Of a DNA stretch of 64,000 nt, positions 1-12,731 are shown piece after piece. The notes under the pieces were generated by a model. It was not told where the DNA came from. It saw nothing but the letters and a program-made list of their open reading frames with translations, and ran no database searches. Made by a program: the position numbers and the translations under genes. Position 1 is the first letter of the stretch; every line of letters begins with the position of its first letter. The DNA is from Polytrichum commune (lineage: Eukaryota > Streptophyta > Polytrichopsida > Polytrichales > Polytrichaceae), in assembly GCA_950295325.1 (NCBI GenBank), contig OX485808.1, positions 34,433,180 through 34,497,179 of the forward strand. Direction: 5' to 3'.

Positions 1-155
1 AGTGTCACGTGACGTTTTCAAAAACAAAAATGAATGTCAATTGACATCTACATTTTATTCCAAAATCTCACCTCAATTTTTGGCTTACACAATATTTTAG
101 AAAACTAATATTTTGCATAATAAAAAACAAACTTGATTTGCAACAAAAAAAACTA

Positions 156-557
156 TCAATTGAGCGTAAGTATCCTTCGGTCTCGCATGTTTCTCCAAAT
201 GTTGAAGATGGTAGCCCAATCCATTGCATCCACTTCAAGCCCACAAAGAGAAACTTGCATAAGAGTATCAAGGGTCTTCAAGTTCAACCTATTGCGCAAG
301 TGGCTTTTGATTGCATTTTGTTTGGAAAATCCTCTCTCACAAATAGCTATACTTGATGGAATGAGTATAATTTTGTGCCAAAGTTGCATAAGTTTAGGCC
401 AATTTGTGTGCCATTCCAAATTGCTACCACATATGCGCCAAGCCTCAAATATCGTTTTGTTGTCACACTCATGTCGAAATGTTTCCGTAAATTCCAAGAG
501 GTCTCCCTTACACATGTCACTCTCTTTTTCAGTGTATTGAAACATTTGCCTCTCCAT
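156..557 (-). pseudogene. hAT-superfamily transposase, C-terminal dimerisation region (relic)
   Basis: A 133-codon open frame. Its middle matches the hAT C-terminal dimerisation (hATC) signature: a tryptophan-rich stretch (residues 49-62), then a block reading IPSSIAICERGF, then a basic K-S-H-L-R-N-R-L segment and a leucine-rich end. In this family the region lets transposase monomers pair. Only the C-terminus is present. In the same frame an in-frame TAA lies just upstream (near 600), and I see no BED zinc finger, RNase H-like catalytic core or terminal inverted repeats, so the element is truncated. The start used is simply the first ATG, and the true N-terminal part was probably supplied by lost or diverged sequence. 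Family assignment is fairly secure. The element is very probably inactive. Confidence 0.75.
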
Positions 558-599
558 GTTCCTAGTTAGTCTCGCTCTCCGATCACCATCTTAGCTCCC

Positions 600-2800
600 G
601 GTTACAAAGGAAATTGCAAGAGCAAAGTTGAACTTAAGTATGTGAGTGAGTGTAGGAAGTTCTCCTACTGTTATGGGTTATGTTTTCCGGATACTTGAGC
701 TGCACTTTATAGTACTCAAGTAATACGTGTCATTTCAATTTCTAGTGTGTCAATTGACGTGTGGTTTTTTTCTTCACAAGTCACAGTACGTGTCAATTTC
801 TAGATTGTGCGTGTCAATTGACGTGCATTTTTTTTTTGTGCAAGTTTTTGCATGTCAAAAGAGAAAAACTTGCAAAAACTTTGTCAAACATATACACTGA
901 TTTCACCTATGTATTGAAGTTTTATGGATTGGAAAGATCCACACATACCTATATCCACACCCTAGTATCAAACAATGTAGAATCCTCATTGTTGATACTA
1001 GTCCAAAAATAGTTTGAATCGTACAACCAATTCAAATAAAATAACATTTTGCATATTTTACACAAGATCGTGTCTATGTTTATAATACAAGCTTTGCACG
1101 AAGAAAACTAAAGCATGGTCCCACTTAACAATAGTGAGGCCACATACCACATATAAGAAAAACTAACTAACGTGGCCTATGCGTGTGTATTCGAATGTCA
1201 ATCCAATTCTGAACAATTAAAAACTAAATTTTTAGTGCACCAATTGGAAGAATGCATTAGATAGAATGGATCGTTTAGGTTAGGGTCATACTTGGAAAGA
1301 AGAGGTCAAAGTACAAATAGGTAGGCGTAAATAGGTACACAAAGCGTATTCAAGGTGCTTATATGGACCTCCAAGGCATTTAGGATTAGTGTCTACATTA
1401 TTGTCTCCTCTACATTGAAACCCCATGATCAATATAAAGGAGAATGTGCTCATTGACTTTTAAAGGTATGAGGTGAGACCATCTAAGGTTAAAGGCTTAC
1501 ATCCTAAAGGCTGAAGCAAAATCACTCCAAAATCGCCTAAACAATTTAGTCATGTTCCAAAGCTCACTTTCTTCTTCTTCTTCTTCTTCTTCTTCTTCTT
1601 TTATTTTATTTTATTTTTTATAGTTGGCACCTCTTATAATAAATCATACAACATGGATGCAGGATAGATTTGTAGAGGAAGAATTATTCTCACACATTTT
1701 CAATTATCTGCATGCCAAAAATCAGAAGATTATAATGTATACGTGTATGCATGTATTGCCATGCAATTGTAACTACCGGACAAAAACGCCTTGCCACGGC
1801 CTCTAATGTCCTCCAAAGTTGTTTGTCCATACAAGGGCCCATACATTTGGAAGGTGCATATGGATAGTACCATGTTTTATGGTTTTCAGATCAAGATACT
1901 AGAGAAAAAAGTTAACCAGTAACTCTAATAATACACCAATTTATGTATGATATTTGAACCTATACTTAGCACTTTCATTATTCCCATGTTAATTGATGGA
2001 GGTCCCTCGCATGCCAAAGGAGCTTAATGGCTTAAGTGACCAAGTATTGTCACATTGGTTCCCAATGAGGAGTTCCCACGTAGGCGTAAGCAAGAAGACC
2101 GGGCATCGAAGGAGGCGTGGGAGAGGTGGGGCTTAGCATAATGAAGATGTGATTTAGCCCAAGGCTATTTCCATGGAGTTCATTGTAGTTGTTGCAACTT
2201 GCAAGTTGCAAGTACTCAAATCCACAATATCAAAATGATGTCTTCAAATTTTTTTTCATTCAAAGCATGTCTACAAACAACTGAGTATATTTGGGTTCCA
2301 TATGCATATTTAATGACCTTAAATAATTATAAATTTATTGATTTTCTTAATATTCTTTGAGTTCGGAAGGAGCTTCAGAACGTACATATAGAATAAAAAA
2401 CATGAAAAATGAATCAATTATCTCTTAGCCTGTTTTGTACAAACAACGCAGATTGCTTTTTCCATTTCAACTGCTTTTAGCACATTTGCAAAAATATACA
2501 TAACTTTTTTGGGAAAAAGCATTGTCTAAAATTTGAAAAATGGACATTTCGATCACGTTTTAAGGGAAAATACCCCCCCAAAAAGGGGTCAATTTAACAT
2601 GCAGTGTTGAAAGTTCTATTGTACGGTATAGGATTAGGGGCTAAGAATTTATCACAACCTTATTTGAAAGTCAACTGAATCTTGTAGGACCTCCTTGTTC
2701 ACTGTCATAAACTTTAAGAGAAATGTCTTCTCTAAACAACACGTCAATGCTCGATCAAGTAGTCCCGAAGTCGGGTCATTTTCCACACGAGTTGCTTGAA
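600..2800. other. Gene-free AT-rich stretch with a CTT microsatellite
   Basis: No frame with a recognisable domain or coding texture. A perfect (CTT)n tract of about 11 units lies near 1568-1601. Between 745 and 830 the motif GTGTCAATTGACGTG occurs twice, and a similar GTCAATTGACAT lies near 36-47, so these may be subterminal repeats of the transposon whose hAT relic lies at 156-557. Confidence 0.5.
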
Positions 2801-2814
2801 TTTACTAGCTTCAA

Positions 2815-3640
2815 TTAGAACCCCCCCCCCCCCCACCCGGTGCTTTAACCTTTATGTTCATGGACACCATAGAGAGGGAGAGAGACGATGCTGGCCTCTA
2901 AGGCTGACGTGTACGAGGGACGATTCACCTTGATCATATATAGCTGCGAGCTCATATGTGAACCCGGGACAGGTTAATAGAGCAGGGCCTCATGAATATC
3001 ATAAACCCTAAACACCTAAAAACGTTTTGCCAGAACAATCCTGAAGAACGAGTAGGACAAAAGTGTCGTGTGCAATGGAGTGTGGAACAATAACACAACA
3101 ATGTGGATCACTCTTATGATGCATACACATCGATGTCGAACCATAATTATATGATGCATATTTATCTAGCTTTATTGAAGGACATATCCATTGCGATGGT
3201 GGGCAAGCCCCCCCATTGGCCCCCGGGGGGGGGGGGGGGGTGGGACCGTCCCAAAACACGGGTTGAAGTTCATACTAGTCTTTGTGGGAGCCCTAGTTGG
3301 CCCCACCACGTTTTGTGACGTCCCGGAAAACCCGGGGGGGGGGGGGGGGGGGACTTGAGCCTTACGATAAGAACACCGGTCGGCCACACGGGTCTTGTTT
3401 GGATGAACTCCGTGAACGGAGGTTTGGGGCAAAAGGGTGTCGAGGGGATAAGAAGAGCACCGGTCCTTGTTTGGATGAACTCCATCAACGGAGTTTTGGG
3501 GCAAAGGGTCAAGGGGTGCTCCAAATGTGGAGACCCTGCAGAAACGGCCCCCGTGTTTCGTGCTTGGGAACCGGATGGATGATGAGCAGTTATGTGGATG
3601 GATGTGGTGGAGGTTATCATCCATAAGGTTCATCCAAATG
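2815..3640. repeat. G/C homopolymer-rich block with a tandem duplication
   Basis: Contains a poly-C run (about 2820-2834), a poly-G run (about 3226-3240) and a second poly-G run (about 3335-3352). Directly after the last, a unit of about 85 bp is present twice in tandem (about 3375-3460 and 3460-3520). Both copies share the words TTGTTTGGATGAACTCC and TTTTGGGGCAAA or close variants. Open frames across this block are rich in Pro or Gly only because of the homopolymers. I do not call a gene here. It may be part of a degraded retroelement, but no terminal repeats or polymerase motifs were seen. Confidence 0.5.
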
Positions 3641-6600
3641 GGCAGATGAGCGGGGTTCCCATGCTTTCATGCTCAGGAACCCAGCTCCGTTCACATTAGC
3701 TTCCTTTTGGCTTCCTGGATTTTAAAATCAATTTTATTTCATTAGATTCTCATGTTGATGGCAGTTTCAATAACGGTTTAATCCCATCTCATAGTCTTTG
3801 TCTCTCTTCTTCTTCTTTTTTTTATTGAAAAGAGGAACATGAATAAACAATAAGTATAGTTATTTTGAAATGGTCTGGAGGAATCGTATGGTCAAAGTTA
3901 TTCCATCTGCACTGCTTTTACACACGACCGTTTTGGTAGTTGGTGGTTGTGGTTTACTTTCTTTGATTCACTTTTTCCTCGAGGAGAAAGGAGGAGAAGC
4001 GACATTGAACTAGTATTTCGGTAACTATGGACTTTGGCGAGTTCGGAAATTAGCAAGCAGTTTTTGAAAATGCAAACATTTGTGCTTCAAGTGTTGCTAT
4101 TTGTACTTTCCATGTTGCCATTACGAAGGTGATTGTATATTAAAAGACCGTGGTTATGATGTGTGGAGACATTTGACATCATAGTGGAAATATTAAGGTG
4201 AGAGTGTAGCGACTATTCAATCTGGAAATGGCCAAAAAACGTGGATTTATCTTAATACTGCACAAAATATGATATTTAGTGTCACCGACTTTAATTGTCT
4301 TGCTCAATACTATTTGTAAACCATGGTGTAGTGTCGCCAACACTAAATGTTAACCTAATAGTATTTGTCATTCCTTGTAGAGAAAAACTTAGGGCATTGT
4401 AGATTTCCAGTGTTGCAAGCATTGTCAGTTCCTAAGTGTCTTTTCATCCAAATTTCAACTATGACAATGTTTCATCACAAATTTATTAGGATGCAAAAAT
4501 GATAACAAACTGAACCAGCATTTGGATGAACCGAAAGTAAGTTGGGATAACCGTATTTGTGAACTTATTCATAGAAAGTATCACTAAAGAAATGACTGCA
4601 ATGACATAAAATGCCATATTATGACACTAAATATCATATTTAGTGTAGCTATTGATGACACTCATACCCACAACTATTTTTACTTGTGAAACTACTCAGA
4701 TACAAAGCGTGGTTGGGAGTAAGCTAGTTGCGATGGTTGTAGTTTACTTTCTTTGGTTTGGTTTGGTTTTTGTTTACTCATAGTTATTATGAGGGATTGG
4801 GTGAGAACTTCAAGGTCAATGCATGGGAAACAATTTGTAGGATATAATCACTTAGGGCAAAATTTCACTAGAATCCATGAATTGCTTGTTTCAACTCCAT
4901 TGATTACATTGCTAGGAGGGATGGTGATTGAGGTCGGGTTTACCTACTCTTGAACTACAACTTACTAGAGTAGTTAAATATAAATATACAAATTTCATAA
5001 TTGTGGTTGTGCGACCGCACCAACTTCAAGGCTCATTTACACTACAAAGGTGGGTGTGGTTAGCGACCATAGCCAACCACAAATTGTGGTGCTTTTCATT
5101 CATACTTGTCTTGTGCAAATCCAAGCTTGTAGTTGTGTTGTCGGTGGGGTTAGTCTTCCATATCTCATTTTACCATTGGTCAAGCAGGAGGCTTAAAGTG
5201 CCGTCGATAAATGTTGTCGTCTAAGGCAGCCGCGTCGTCCTATGTTCCTTGATAGCTCGCGCTAACCCCAAACCCTAAGATAGAGCACCAAGCCCTAAGT
5301 TTGTTTTCGAGCTGCAGGGTCCCTTGGGTTTGGGTCTTGGACACAAGGAGAAATTAGATTGAGAACTACCCTTTAACATTGGTCTTAGATTGTAGTTTTC
5401 AAATGGTTGCCTCCTCAACTTTCTCTCCAATCTATCTTTGCTTTAAAACTCTCTCACGATGCCACATGAGCAGGAACAACCACCTTAAAGGTGGTTAATG
5501 ATATGTAGTAATGGCTATCTTCATTATCAAAATGTTAACCAAATATTCTAGAACACATATTTTAAATAAAACTGGACTAAGACCAAGTGCATAATTGTCA
5601 CATGTTGAATTTCATCATAGGATCTTACGATAGGATTGTGATACTAATAAACCATCCAATAGAGTACACAAAGTTGATTATGATAATATTATAACAACTG
5701 TTATGATTGTATTTTCACTGTTAAACATGGGTATATATAGAACATTCAATTTTTTTTTCATTATATTTTAACAACATAAACTGCAAGTAAGAACTAAAGA
5801 TTCACACATCTCCCGTAAAATTTAGGTATATCAGAAATGTATCATAAGTTCCTATGACATAATTACAACAATCAAAAAGTCCATATTTTGAAAAATGTCC
5901 AGATGCACTCAAATACAACACTTAAAAGTTACCATAGGGAAAGATTTTTTTTAAATAATGTTTTTATATAGGTTTGAGTTATCTTCGGCTTCTACTTCTA
6001 CAAGGTCCCTCTACTTGATAGATAAGATTGAGAATGATAGACCATGCAAGGAACTTCCGGAGGTTGGTCGACTCGCATTGAATTCTTAGTTTTGATGACA
6101 AACGTGTTTGAAATAGTCAATTTTGGCGAGGAATTTTGCTGCCTTGGAGGACTCCTTTGTGCTGCATACTCTCAACGCATGTGACTGTTGTTGTAGCATA
6201 CTTATAATATACCCAAAGCCCTTTTGTATTGTCCCATGATTGTATAGGACTTGGTCACCTTCACTCCATCTTTACAACTCATTCATAACTTTTACTAAAC
6301 CTCCACCACAAGTGTAGATTATCCCCCCCCCCCCCCTCCAAAAAAAAAAAAAAAAAAATGATAAAAAAAATGTTGATGCCCACATCTTTGAACTAAGACC
6401 CTACCACTATTGTCCAAGGTTAAAATGCAACCATTGTATTCTAGTATGTATACCATAGCTCTCTAATAGCTTGGGCATAAAATAATTAATTTTGAAGGTG
6501 CTGAATTTATGGGAAATTAATTTTGCTGAGTGTACAAAACGAAAGCAATTACATGCAAAGCGTGCCTAAAATCACAATAATGCAAGGGACATAGTCTTTC

Positions 6601-8180
6601 ACAAAGACCACTTTGTATAACTCTCGCACAAAGCAAAATCATGACATACAAGTAAAAGAGAAACTTTAGGGTACAAAATGTTGGTTAAGGGAAGCGTTTA
6701 GGTTAATCACAACCGCCATAGATGAAATTAGGAAAACCATCCATGAATTAGAGAAACGACTTGGATGAATGTCCAACTTATTTTAATTTACTTTTTGAAT
6801 TTTCCCAATTTTTGAATATTGTTTTGTGGGCTGGCTAACTTACTTTTGCACTTTAATTAATTATTAGGCAAAAAGATGCTCAAGCTACTAGAGAGCCACG
6901 GTATTTTTTTTCGTATAGATGATTTGATCTCATAATTAACATCAAAAATCTCAAATTAGTCTAGATGAGCTCACCTGAGATTAAAAAACCCCATGAACTT
7001 ACGAGTGTCAAGTTTTTATTAGACCTTTTTTTACCTCAGTGATAACTTAGGTGTTGGGGTAGAAGCCCAACTCAAAGAGGTGGGTGTCTATCCATGGCCC
7101 CATAAATTGCTGAAACAAATAAGAGTCTCCTCCTATAACTATCTTTGGCAACTCTTTGAGCTACGTGTTAGGAGCTTTGAGAATAGCAAGAGGCATTGAG
7201 ATTTAGGAGAAACCCATGTAAATGATGCTTGCACTTCAATTAGGTTGCAAACAAACACATACTAGAATGTGAAATTGAATAAGATTGTAAGTTCACCATG
7301 TTTTGAACTCTTTAAGTAATCAATCAATTACTTACATAAATAATTTTAGGATATAACAATTCTTATTCAATATGAATGAATGAACTATGGATTCAAGAGA
7401 CCCAAATTGTGCCTTGACTTGCACAAATGTGTGTTTTTGAGTTGCATGCTTTCAATTGTAACTATATCTCACAAGTGATTTAGTGCGGCATTGAGATTGG
7501 CATGCCATGTTAATTCGAGTGGTTGTCGTGACTTGGCATGTCACACCAAGTGCCATTTGACATCCTTTCTAGTTGTTGCTAAGTGAATGCAAGGCATTTA
7601 ATGTGGATTGATAATGAATAGTGTGAGCTACAATGAGTCAAATGTTTTTAATGAAGTTGTGTAAAGAAATGACCAAATCTAATAGACTTTTATAATCATT
7701 TGGTCATCTTTCATATCCACTACAATAAAAAAATTCCATAGGTTGACTATAACTTGTATTCATGTGAAAAACACATAATTTCAAAATATGGAGTTTTAGG
7801 TTACCTCAATTCTAGGTGGAGTCATCAACACACTTTGAATATACCTAAACCTCATGGGCGTTATACATGTTTGTAATGATTAGTTGTATGTTATGATCTC
7901 ACAATTAGAGGAAAAGAATTAACATACTATTTGTTGATGTTAAATCTTAATCTTGTATTGATGAACTATTCAACAAGTTTGATTTTATATTCCAAATCCA
8001 TGCATATTCTATCAGAGGGTCTTATCATACAATCCAAAATGTTGTAATTATGAATTGGACCTCGGTTCAATTCACTCAAATAGTAGTTTCATATGACTAC
8101 AAGAGAAAATGCATGTTAAACTTGTTGATCATCCATGGCCGCTCCTATATTTTGCTAATACTCCACTATAGATTCACAAA
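3640..8180. other. Long AT-rich intergenic stretch, no gene recognised
   Basis: No supportable coding region. Recognisable content is repeat debris: a cluster of CACTAAATAT-type words (about 4260-4650), including a near-perfect 23-bp palindrome at 4624-4646, and a poly-C run followed directly by poly-A (about 6327-6358). Short open frames at 4753-4953 and 4928-5224 have no recognisable motif. Confidence 0.45.
4624..4646. repeat. 23-bp palindrome, CACTAAATAT family
   Basis: ACACTAAATAT, one base, then ATATTTAGTGT: a perfect 11-bp inverted repeat with a single-base centre. Nearly the same palindrome, with one base changed, recurs at 46753-46775. Single arms recur near 4268, 32220 and 46970. 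This looks like the end or core of a repeat family rather than a unique regulatory site. Confidence 0.6.
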
Positions 8181-8960
8181 TGAACAAGTTTTATTGCATA
8201 AGACATGCGGGTGTTATGTGGTTGCTCTTCTTCACCAAACCCCTTATATTTGATTGGTTTATGGTCAAGTGAGGATCAAAGAACAAGCACCATAAAGACA
8301 CATGCTTAGAAGAGATTGGACTGCGTCTTTAGATTTTAATATTAACCCCACACTCAATAATGAACAACAATTGGGAGGACGTATGTATCCAATTAAGAAT
8401 TTAAAAAACAACAATTCCGATAGCCATAACTAAATTGGAAGAGATCCAATTTTCACTTTAATTTTTCCAAATCATTCACCCTAGGTCAGCTAATGAAAAC
8501 ACAAGCTCTGTTGTTTAAATTGGATCAGTAGAAGTTGGAGAACATGAATAAAAAACCAAACAAAACCCACATACTTGGTACAATATATTGGTTTGTTATT
8601 CATGTTCTCCAACCTTCTACCAATTAGGTTTACAAAACAAAACTCGTGTTGCACTAGCAAATCTTTGATGAAGCATCTACAGAATTCAGGATTGAAAATC
8701 GGACCCCCCCTCCCCCCCAACTCCCTAATTTAAGTTATGGTTATTGGAAGTGCATGTTGGTTGATATCTTAACCGGATACACAAGGTCCTTCCAATTGTG
8801 TTCACTATTGAGTGTAGAGTAGCTATAAGTATATGAAGACATAGCCCAATCTCTTTTAAACATGTGTCTTTATGATATTTACTCTTTGATCCTCACCATA
8901 CCACATACCAATTAAATGTAACGATCCAATTAAGAAAACGAGCGACTTAAGACCCATCTA
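8180..8960. repeat. Inverted pair of a dispersed repeat (family B) around a small hairpin
   Basis: The segment at about 8200-8420 reappears in reverse complement at about 8735-8945. Both carry a run like GAGGATCAAAGA, then words like AAAGACACATG, then AGAGATTGG, and later CACACTCAATA. Between them a smaller hairpin at 8529-8619 has arms of about 30 bp beginning TAGAAGTTGGAGAACATGAA. The same family B sequence recurs at about 12025-12265, 15505-15670, 36330-36560 and 41515-41730 in the plus sense, with fragments elsewhere. No coding capacity is seen, so it fits a non-autonomous element. Confidence 0.6.
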
Positions 8961-8967
8961 CCTTATA

Positions 8968-9582
8968 CAGTCCACCCTCTATAAATGTTACACCTATAAG
9001 TGTTAACCCTCTCTAAATGTTAACTTTCTTCTACTCCCCACATATTGCACACTATAAATGTTAAACGTGTTAACTGTTAACAAAATGGCACTCCCTTCTT
9101 TATAAATTTGACTCTATAAATATTAACGAATGAAATACAACCAGATGTCTCAGATGATGATTGTGAGGGAGAGGAATGTGAGGTGGAACCCATTCCATCT
9201 TATAGTGACTTGCAATCTAGTTTTGGTACCATTAGAAGGTACATGGAATCACGTTCATGTGATGTGTCCAAGTATGTGGGTTTGTTGATGCAGATTGAGA
9301 AATATTTGCAAGTTGTGCATGTAGATGAATCTCACCAAAGAACCATTGATTCATACTTCACCCGTGATTTGTAAACTTGATATTGAATAAAGTTTTGATT
9401 GGGTTTGCAATTTTATGAATGGTATTCTCTCACAAGGACTCTTCACAATTGCTTATATTTATAAATGTTAAGATTTGTATATTGCTCAAAAAAGTAATTT
9501 TATAATTGTTAATTGTTAACACCTCTATAAATGTTAACTCTGATCCACTCCCGAGGGTTAACATTTATAGAGGGTAGACTTG
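8968..9582 (+). mobile_element. Deleted pogo/Tigger-type DNA transposon
   Basis: The left end reads TA then CAGTCCACCCTCTATAAATG. The right end in reverse complement reads CAAGTCTACCCTCTATAAAT. These are matching terminal inverted repeats with a one-base insertion and a few changes. The form CAG-N-CCTCTATAAAT is like that of plant pogo/Emigrant-type elements, which insert at TA. The word CTATAAATGTTAA or a close variant occurs about seven times in the element, clustered near both ends. An open frame inside (9120-9374) encodes the end of a Tigger-type transposase. At about 615 bp it lacks most of the DDE domain and cannot move by itself. Confidence 0.75.
9120..9374 (+). pseudogene. pogo/Tigger transposase C-terminal fragment
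   Basis: The frame is open from about 9120 and stops after residues D-L. It starts with an acidic stretch (DVSDDDCEGEEC). Next comes a segment resembling the end of Tigger/CENP-B-like DDE transposases: alternating hydrophobic and charged residues with F-x-x-I-R-R-Y, then L-x-x-I-E-K-Y-L, and finally the short T-I-D-S-Y-F tail. There is no usable ATG; the first start-like codon is GTG at 9183. The HTH DNA-binding domains and the catalytic aspartates are missing. Its position between matching inverted ends supports the identification. It is a remnant, not a functional gene. Confidence 0.65.
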
Positions 9583-9589
9583 ATAAGTA

Positions 9590-12500
9590 GAAGTTGGAGA
9601 GCATGTAAGACTAACCAAATAACACCCACACACCTTTGAACCCCCTATGGTAGTCCAAAGCCCTATTAACTTAGGCAACCAAAAAAGTCGGGAACGTCTA
9701 TTGGAAGCCACCCACTCATCAACCTCGTCGGCGTGAGCACACATTAATTGACACACGTCTAATTTCGTCACATGAGGAAAGGTGACGTGGCCGCACCCCC
9801 TTGGATGATTTTATAAGGTGGAACCCTTCCCAACACAAAAGGACACATACTTACAACGAGGTGTCCTCCTATAGGTTATTGGCTTCGTTAACTCTTAAAG
9901 GTCTAATGGGCCCATTCAAGTACCGTGACCTATCCACACCATTTTGTATGAGTTTTCACATTTTGATTCTCGATTCCTTGGGTTGAACTAAACTACATTG
10001 ATTATCCCAATTAGTGTGTGTCATTATTAGGAGTTATGCAATGCAATAACGTCTTATTTAGAAATTTATATGTTTCTAACGGAAGTTCTATAGGGTGTTC
10101 GAACATTATAGAACGAAAACTATGATTTTTCTTGGTAAATTGTTGCATTCTCATGAAATATTTTATAGCATTGTGTGATCTCAAATAGTAACAAACACTA
10201 ATTGGAATAATCAATGTACTACTATTATCAAGTAGATAATAGAGTTATCCTTTAACCGACTAGAGTGTTGGTTATTTTGCATACATGAGTTATTGATGTT
10301 GAGTAAATTTTAGGTGCATGCATGTTTGGAGTTGGTGTGGAGATTTATGTGAAGTACTTTATATATTGGTTCATTATTTGAAGTTAGAAGGGAAATTTTA
10401 ATACAAGCAAGAAATGGAAATACGGTTATATATGATGTGCTACGATTATCAAAAGTGCACGTGTGCTAATTTTTTAAATGAATAAATAGGTCTTCTGATC
10501 TTGTTCACTAGGTACAATATTGAGTCTAGTATAGTTATAAAAGATTGAGGACGTATTTGAATCTCTTTTAAACATGTCATGTTTGTTTCCATTCTTATAT
10601 CAACACCAAAACACAAATCACTCAAATACATATGTGTTGTTAAGAAACATAACCAAATTGGCTTCCACTATCCTACATGGCAACAAATATGGCGCCAAAA
10701 AGTTAGGACTACGCCTTGGAGTTGGTCCTGAAAATGATGACCCAATTCCAAAGCTAAGTTCCAATAAAATGCTTTCATTAGAAGGAAAGTTTGGGCATTT
10801 GAAAAATGTATGGGACTTAGGACTTCCACTTAGGACTTTGCCCTTCAGTATGGCACCCCATCCCATGAAATGCACGTACTTCTCATTTTCCTCTCATTAA
10901 AAGGGCCTATGATTTTGAGACTTTCACCTCTAACTCGGACTTTGGACTTGGAACTTGGGACATAGTGTAATATACCAACATGCTCATGATACATGTATAC
11001 TCAAATATTCTTCACTATAGTTAACCATAGAGAAATGGGAGAAATTGAGGAGGAATTGAGGGAATCCAAGGATTCATCATTAAATTGATTGTGATTAGAA
11101 GGTGTTGGAGGGTCACTTTCTTTGAGTTTTAGGCACTAATATGTTTCATTTTTATATATTTTCATAAAACATAACAATGATAAATAATCCCATTTTCTTT
11201 GCCACCTATATGCAAATGTCTTATCTAGGTCCTCTTTGCTTCTCCCAACACTTAGTGTACTCTACAAATAAAAGTTTTGTAGCTACCGAATAAAAACAAA
11301 TGGAGTTTCATGCCTAGTTTTTTGTAAGGTCACTGAAGCGGAGGTGGGAAATGACAAGTATGGGCTACCTTCTTTGGAGGGGTATTAGTTCTCACTTTTA
11401 ATGATTTTAATTAACTCTAATGTGCAATCGAGAATTATGAAATCTTGGTTCTCATCTTTTGTCCAATTCAAGAGTTCAAAAGATATATTCATACCGACTT
11501 CAAATACGACAAACTTAACTTTGTTCATGCTTAGTCCTTAAAGGATTTGCGGTAAGTGGGTCTTAAATGGACACTTCTATCTCTGCACCCACCTTTGTAG
11601 GATATAAAACACACATAATTAACGCGATATGATTAGCAAATTTAAAGCATGCATGTAGCTCTTACGAATATCTTCATTATCAAAGTGAAGATTATCTTTG
11701 TTATTAAATGATCATATAACACTCCCCCCCCCCCCCACCCCCAAATTATGTTGATTATTAAACCTAGAATGGTTAACAAATTTTGTCCATGTAGTCGTAC
11801 CCTTTTAAACGATATGACCTTTTGGACACCTACTACACACCACTCAAATATAGGTGTTGTTTAAGACGAGTATTTGAATTGAATCATCTTACCTTAATGA
11901 AGGAGCAATAAACTCCATGCACCAAGTTGTTGCACTCAATTGACTATATCCGAGTTGTTGCATGGTTGATTGGCAATTTATTGCACATCAAAAGAGGGCA
12001 TAAAACTCATAAGAAATACTAAGGTTTGCGGGTGTTATTTGGTGACTTTTCTTCATTGGTCACCTATATTTGTTTGGCATGTGGTTAGCTGAGTATCAAA
12101 GAACAAACATCATAATGATACATGGTTAAACGAGATTGAACTACATCTTCAAATTTTATCAAATATTCCACACTCAACAATGAACACAATTGGGAGAACC
12201 CATGTATCTATCAACAAACATACCCTTCTGATAATCACAGCTAAATCAAGAGAGGTCCAATTTTTGCTGATGTTTCATCGTAGATTTGCTAATGCAACAT
12301 GAGTTGCATCATTGAAGAACATGAAAAAAAACTGAATAAGACCCCTGTACTTCAGACTAGGAGTGCATGCTCAGGCTCTTCTAGGCTCACGGCCGTAATG
12401 CCAATTAATCAAATTTGGCTGATTACATCCATGCAAAATGTTTAGTGAAGATACTGAGCATTCCCTAGAATTCCATTCTGATATCAGGCCAAAAAAACCA

Positions 12501-12730
12501 AAAACAACAATGAGAATCTTATGAGAAAATATCACAGTGAACAGCTATGCTGCAGTTGTAAGAATGACAAATGCGTGCTCTAAAGAACACCTGTGATATA
12601 TTTTAGATTTAAAAATTATCTTTATCAATACTTTGCTTCCTACACTGTTATGTACTCAGACTTTCTCGAAAAAGGTGGACAGAAATACGCTGGGTCTGGT
12701 GAAAAATCAAGGCAATTTGGATCATGTCTC
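9590..12730. other. Gene-free stretch with MITE debris
   Basis: No recognisable gene. It holds a left-end relic of MITE family A (about 10229-10320, starting AGAGTTATCC and keeping the word TTGCATAC), a family C copy (about 11540-11870) and a family B copy (about 12025-12265), plus a poly-C run near 11725. The open frame at 10574-10900 has no recognisable motif and overlaps a family B fragment. Confidence 0.5.
11540..11870. repeat. Dispersed repeat family C, copy 1
   Basis: Shares with 12890-13225 the same ordered words: AAGTGGG-C/T-CTTAAA-GGACACTT, then CACCCAC, GATTAGCAAAT or its variant, CATTATCAAAGTGAA, AATTATGTTGATTATTA and CACCACTCAAATA. It is about 330 bp with no coding capacity. The second copy lies inside the last NHD1 intron. 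It is probably a MITE, but its exact ends were not resolved. Confidence 0.55.
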
Positions 12731-12731
12731 C

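Noticed and set aside
3172-3633. Pro-rich (minus) and Gly-rich (plus) frames
   Set aside because: Their composition comes from poly-G tracts and a tandem repeat. There is no domain, and the frames on both strands are equally open.
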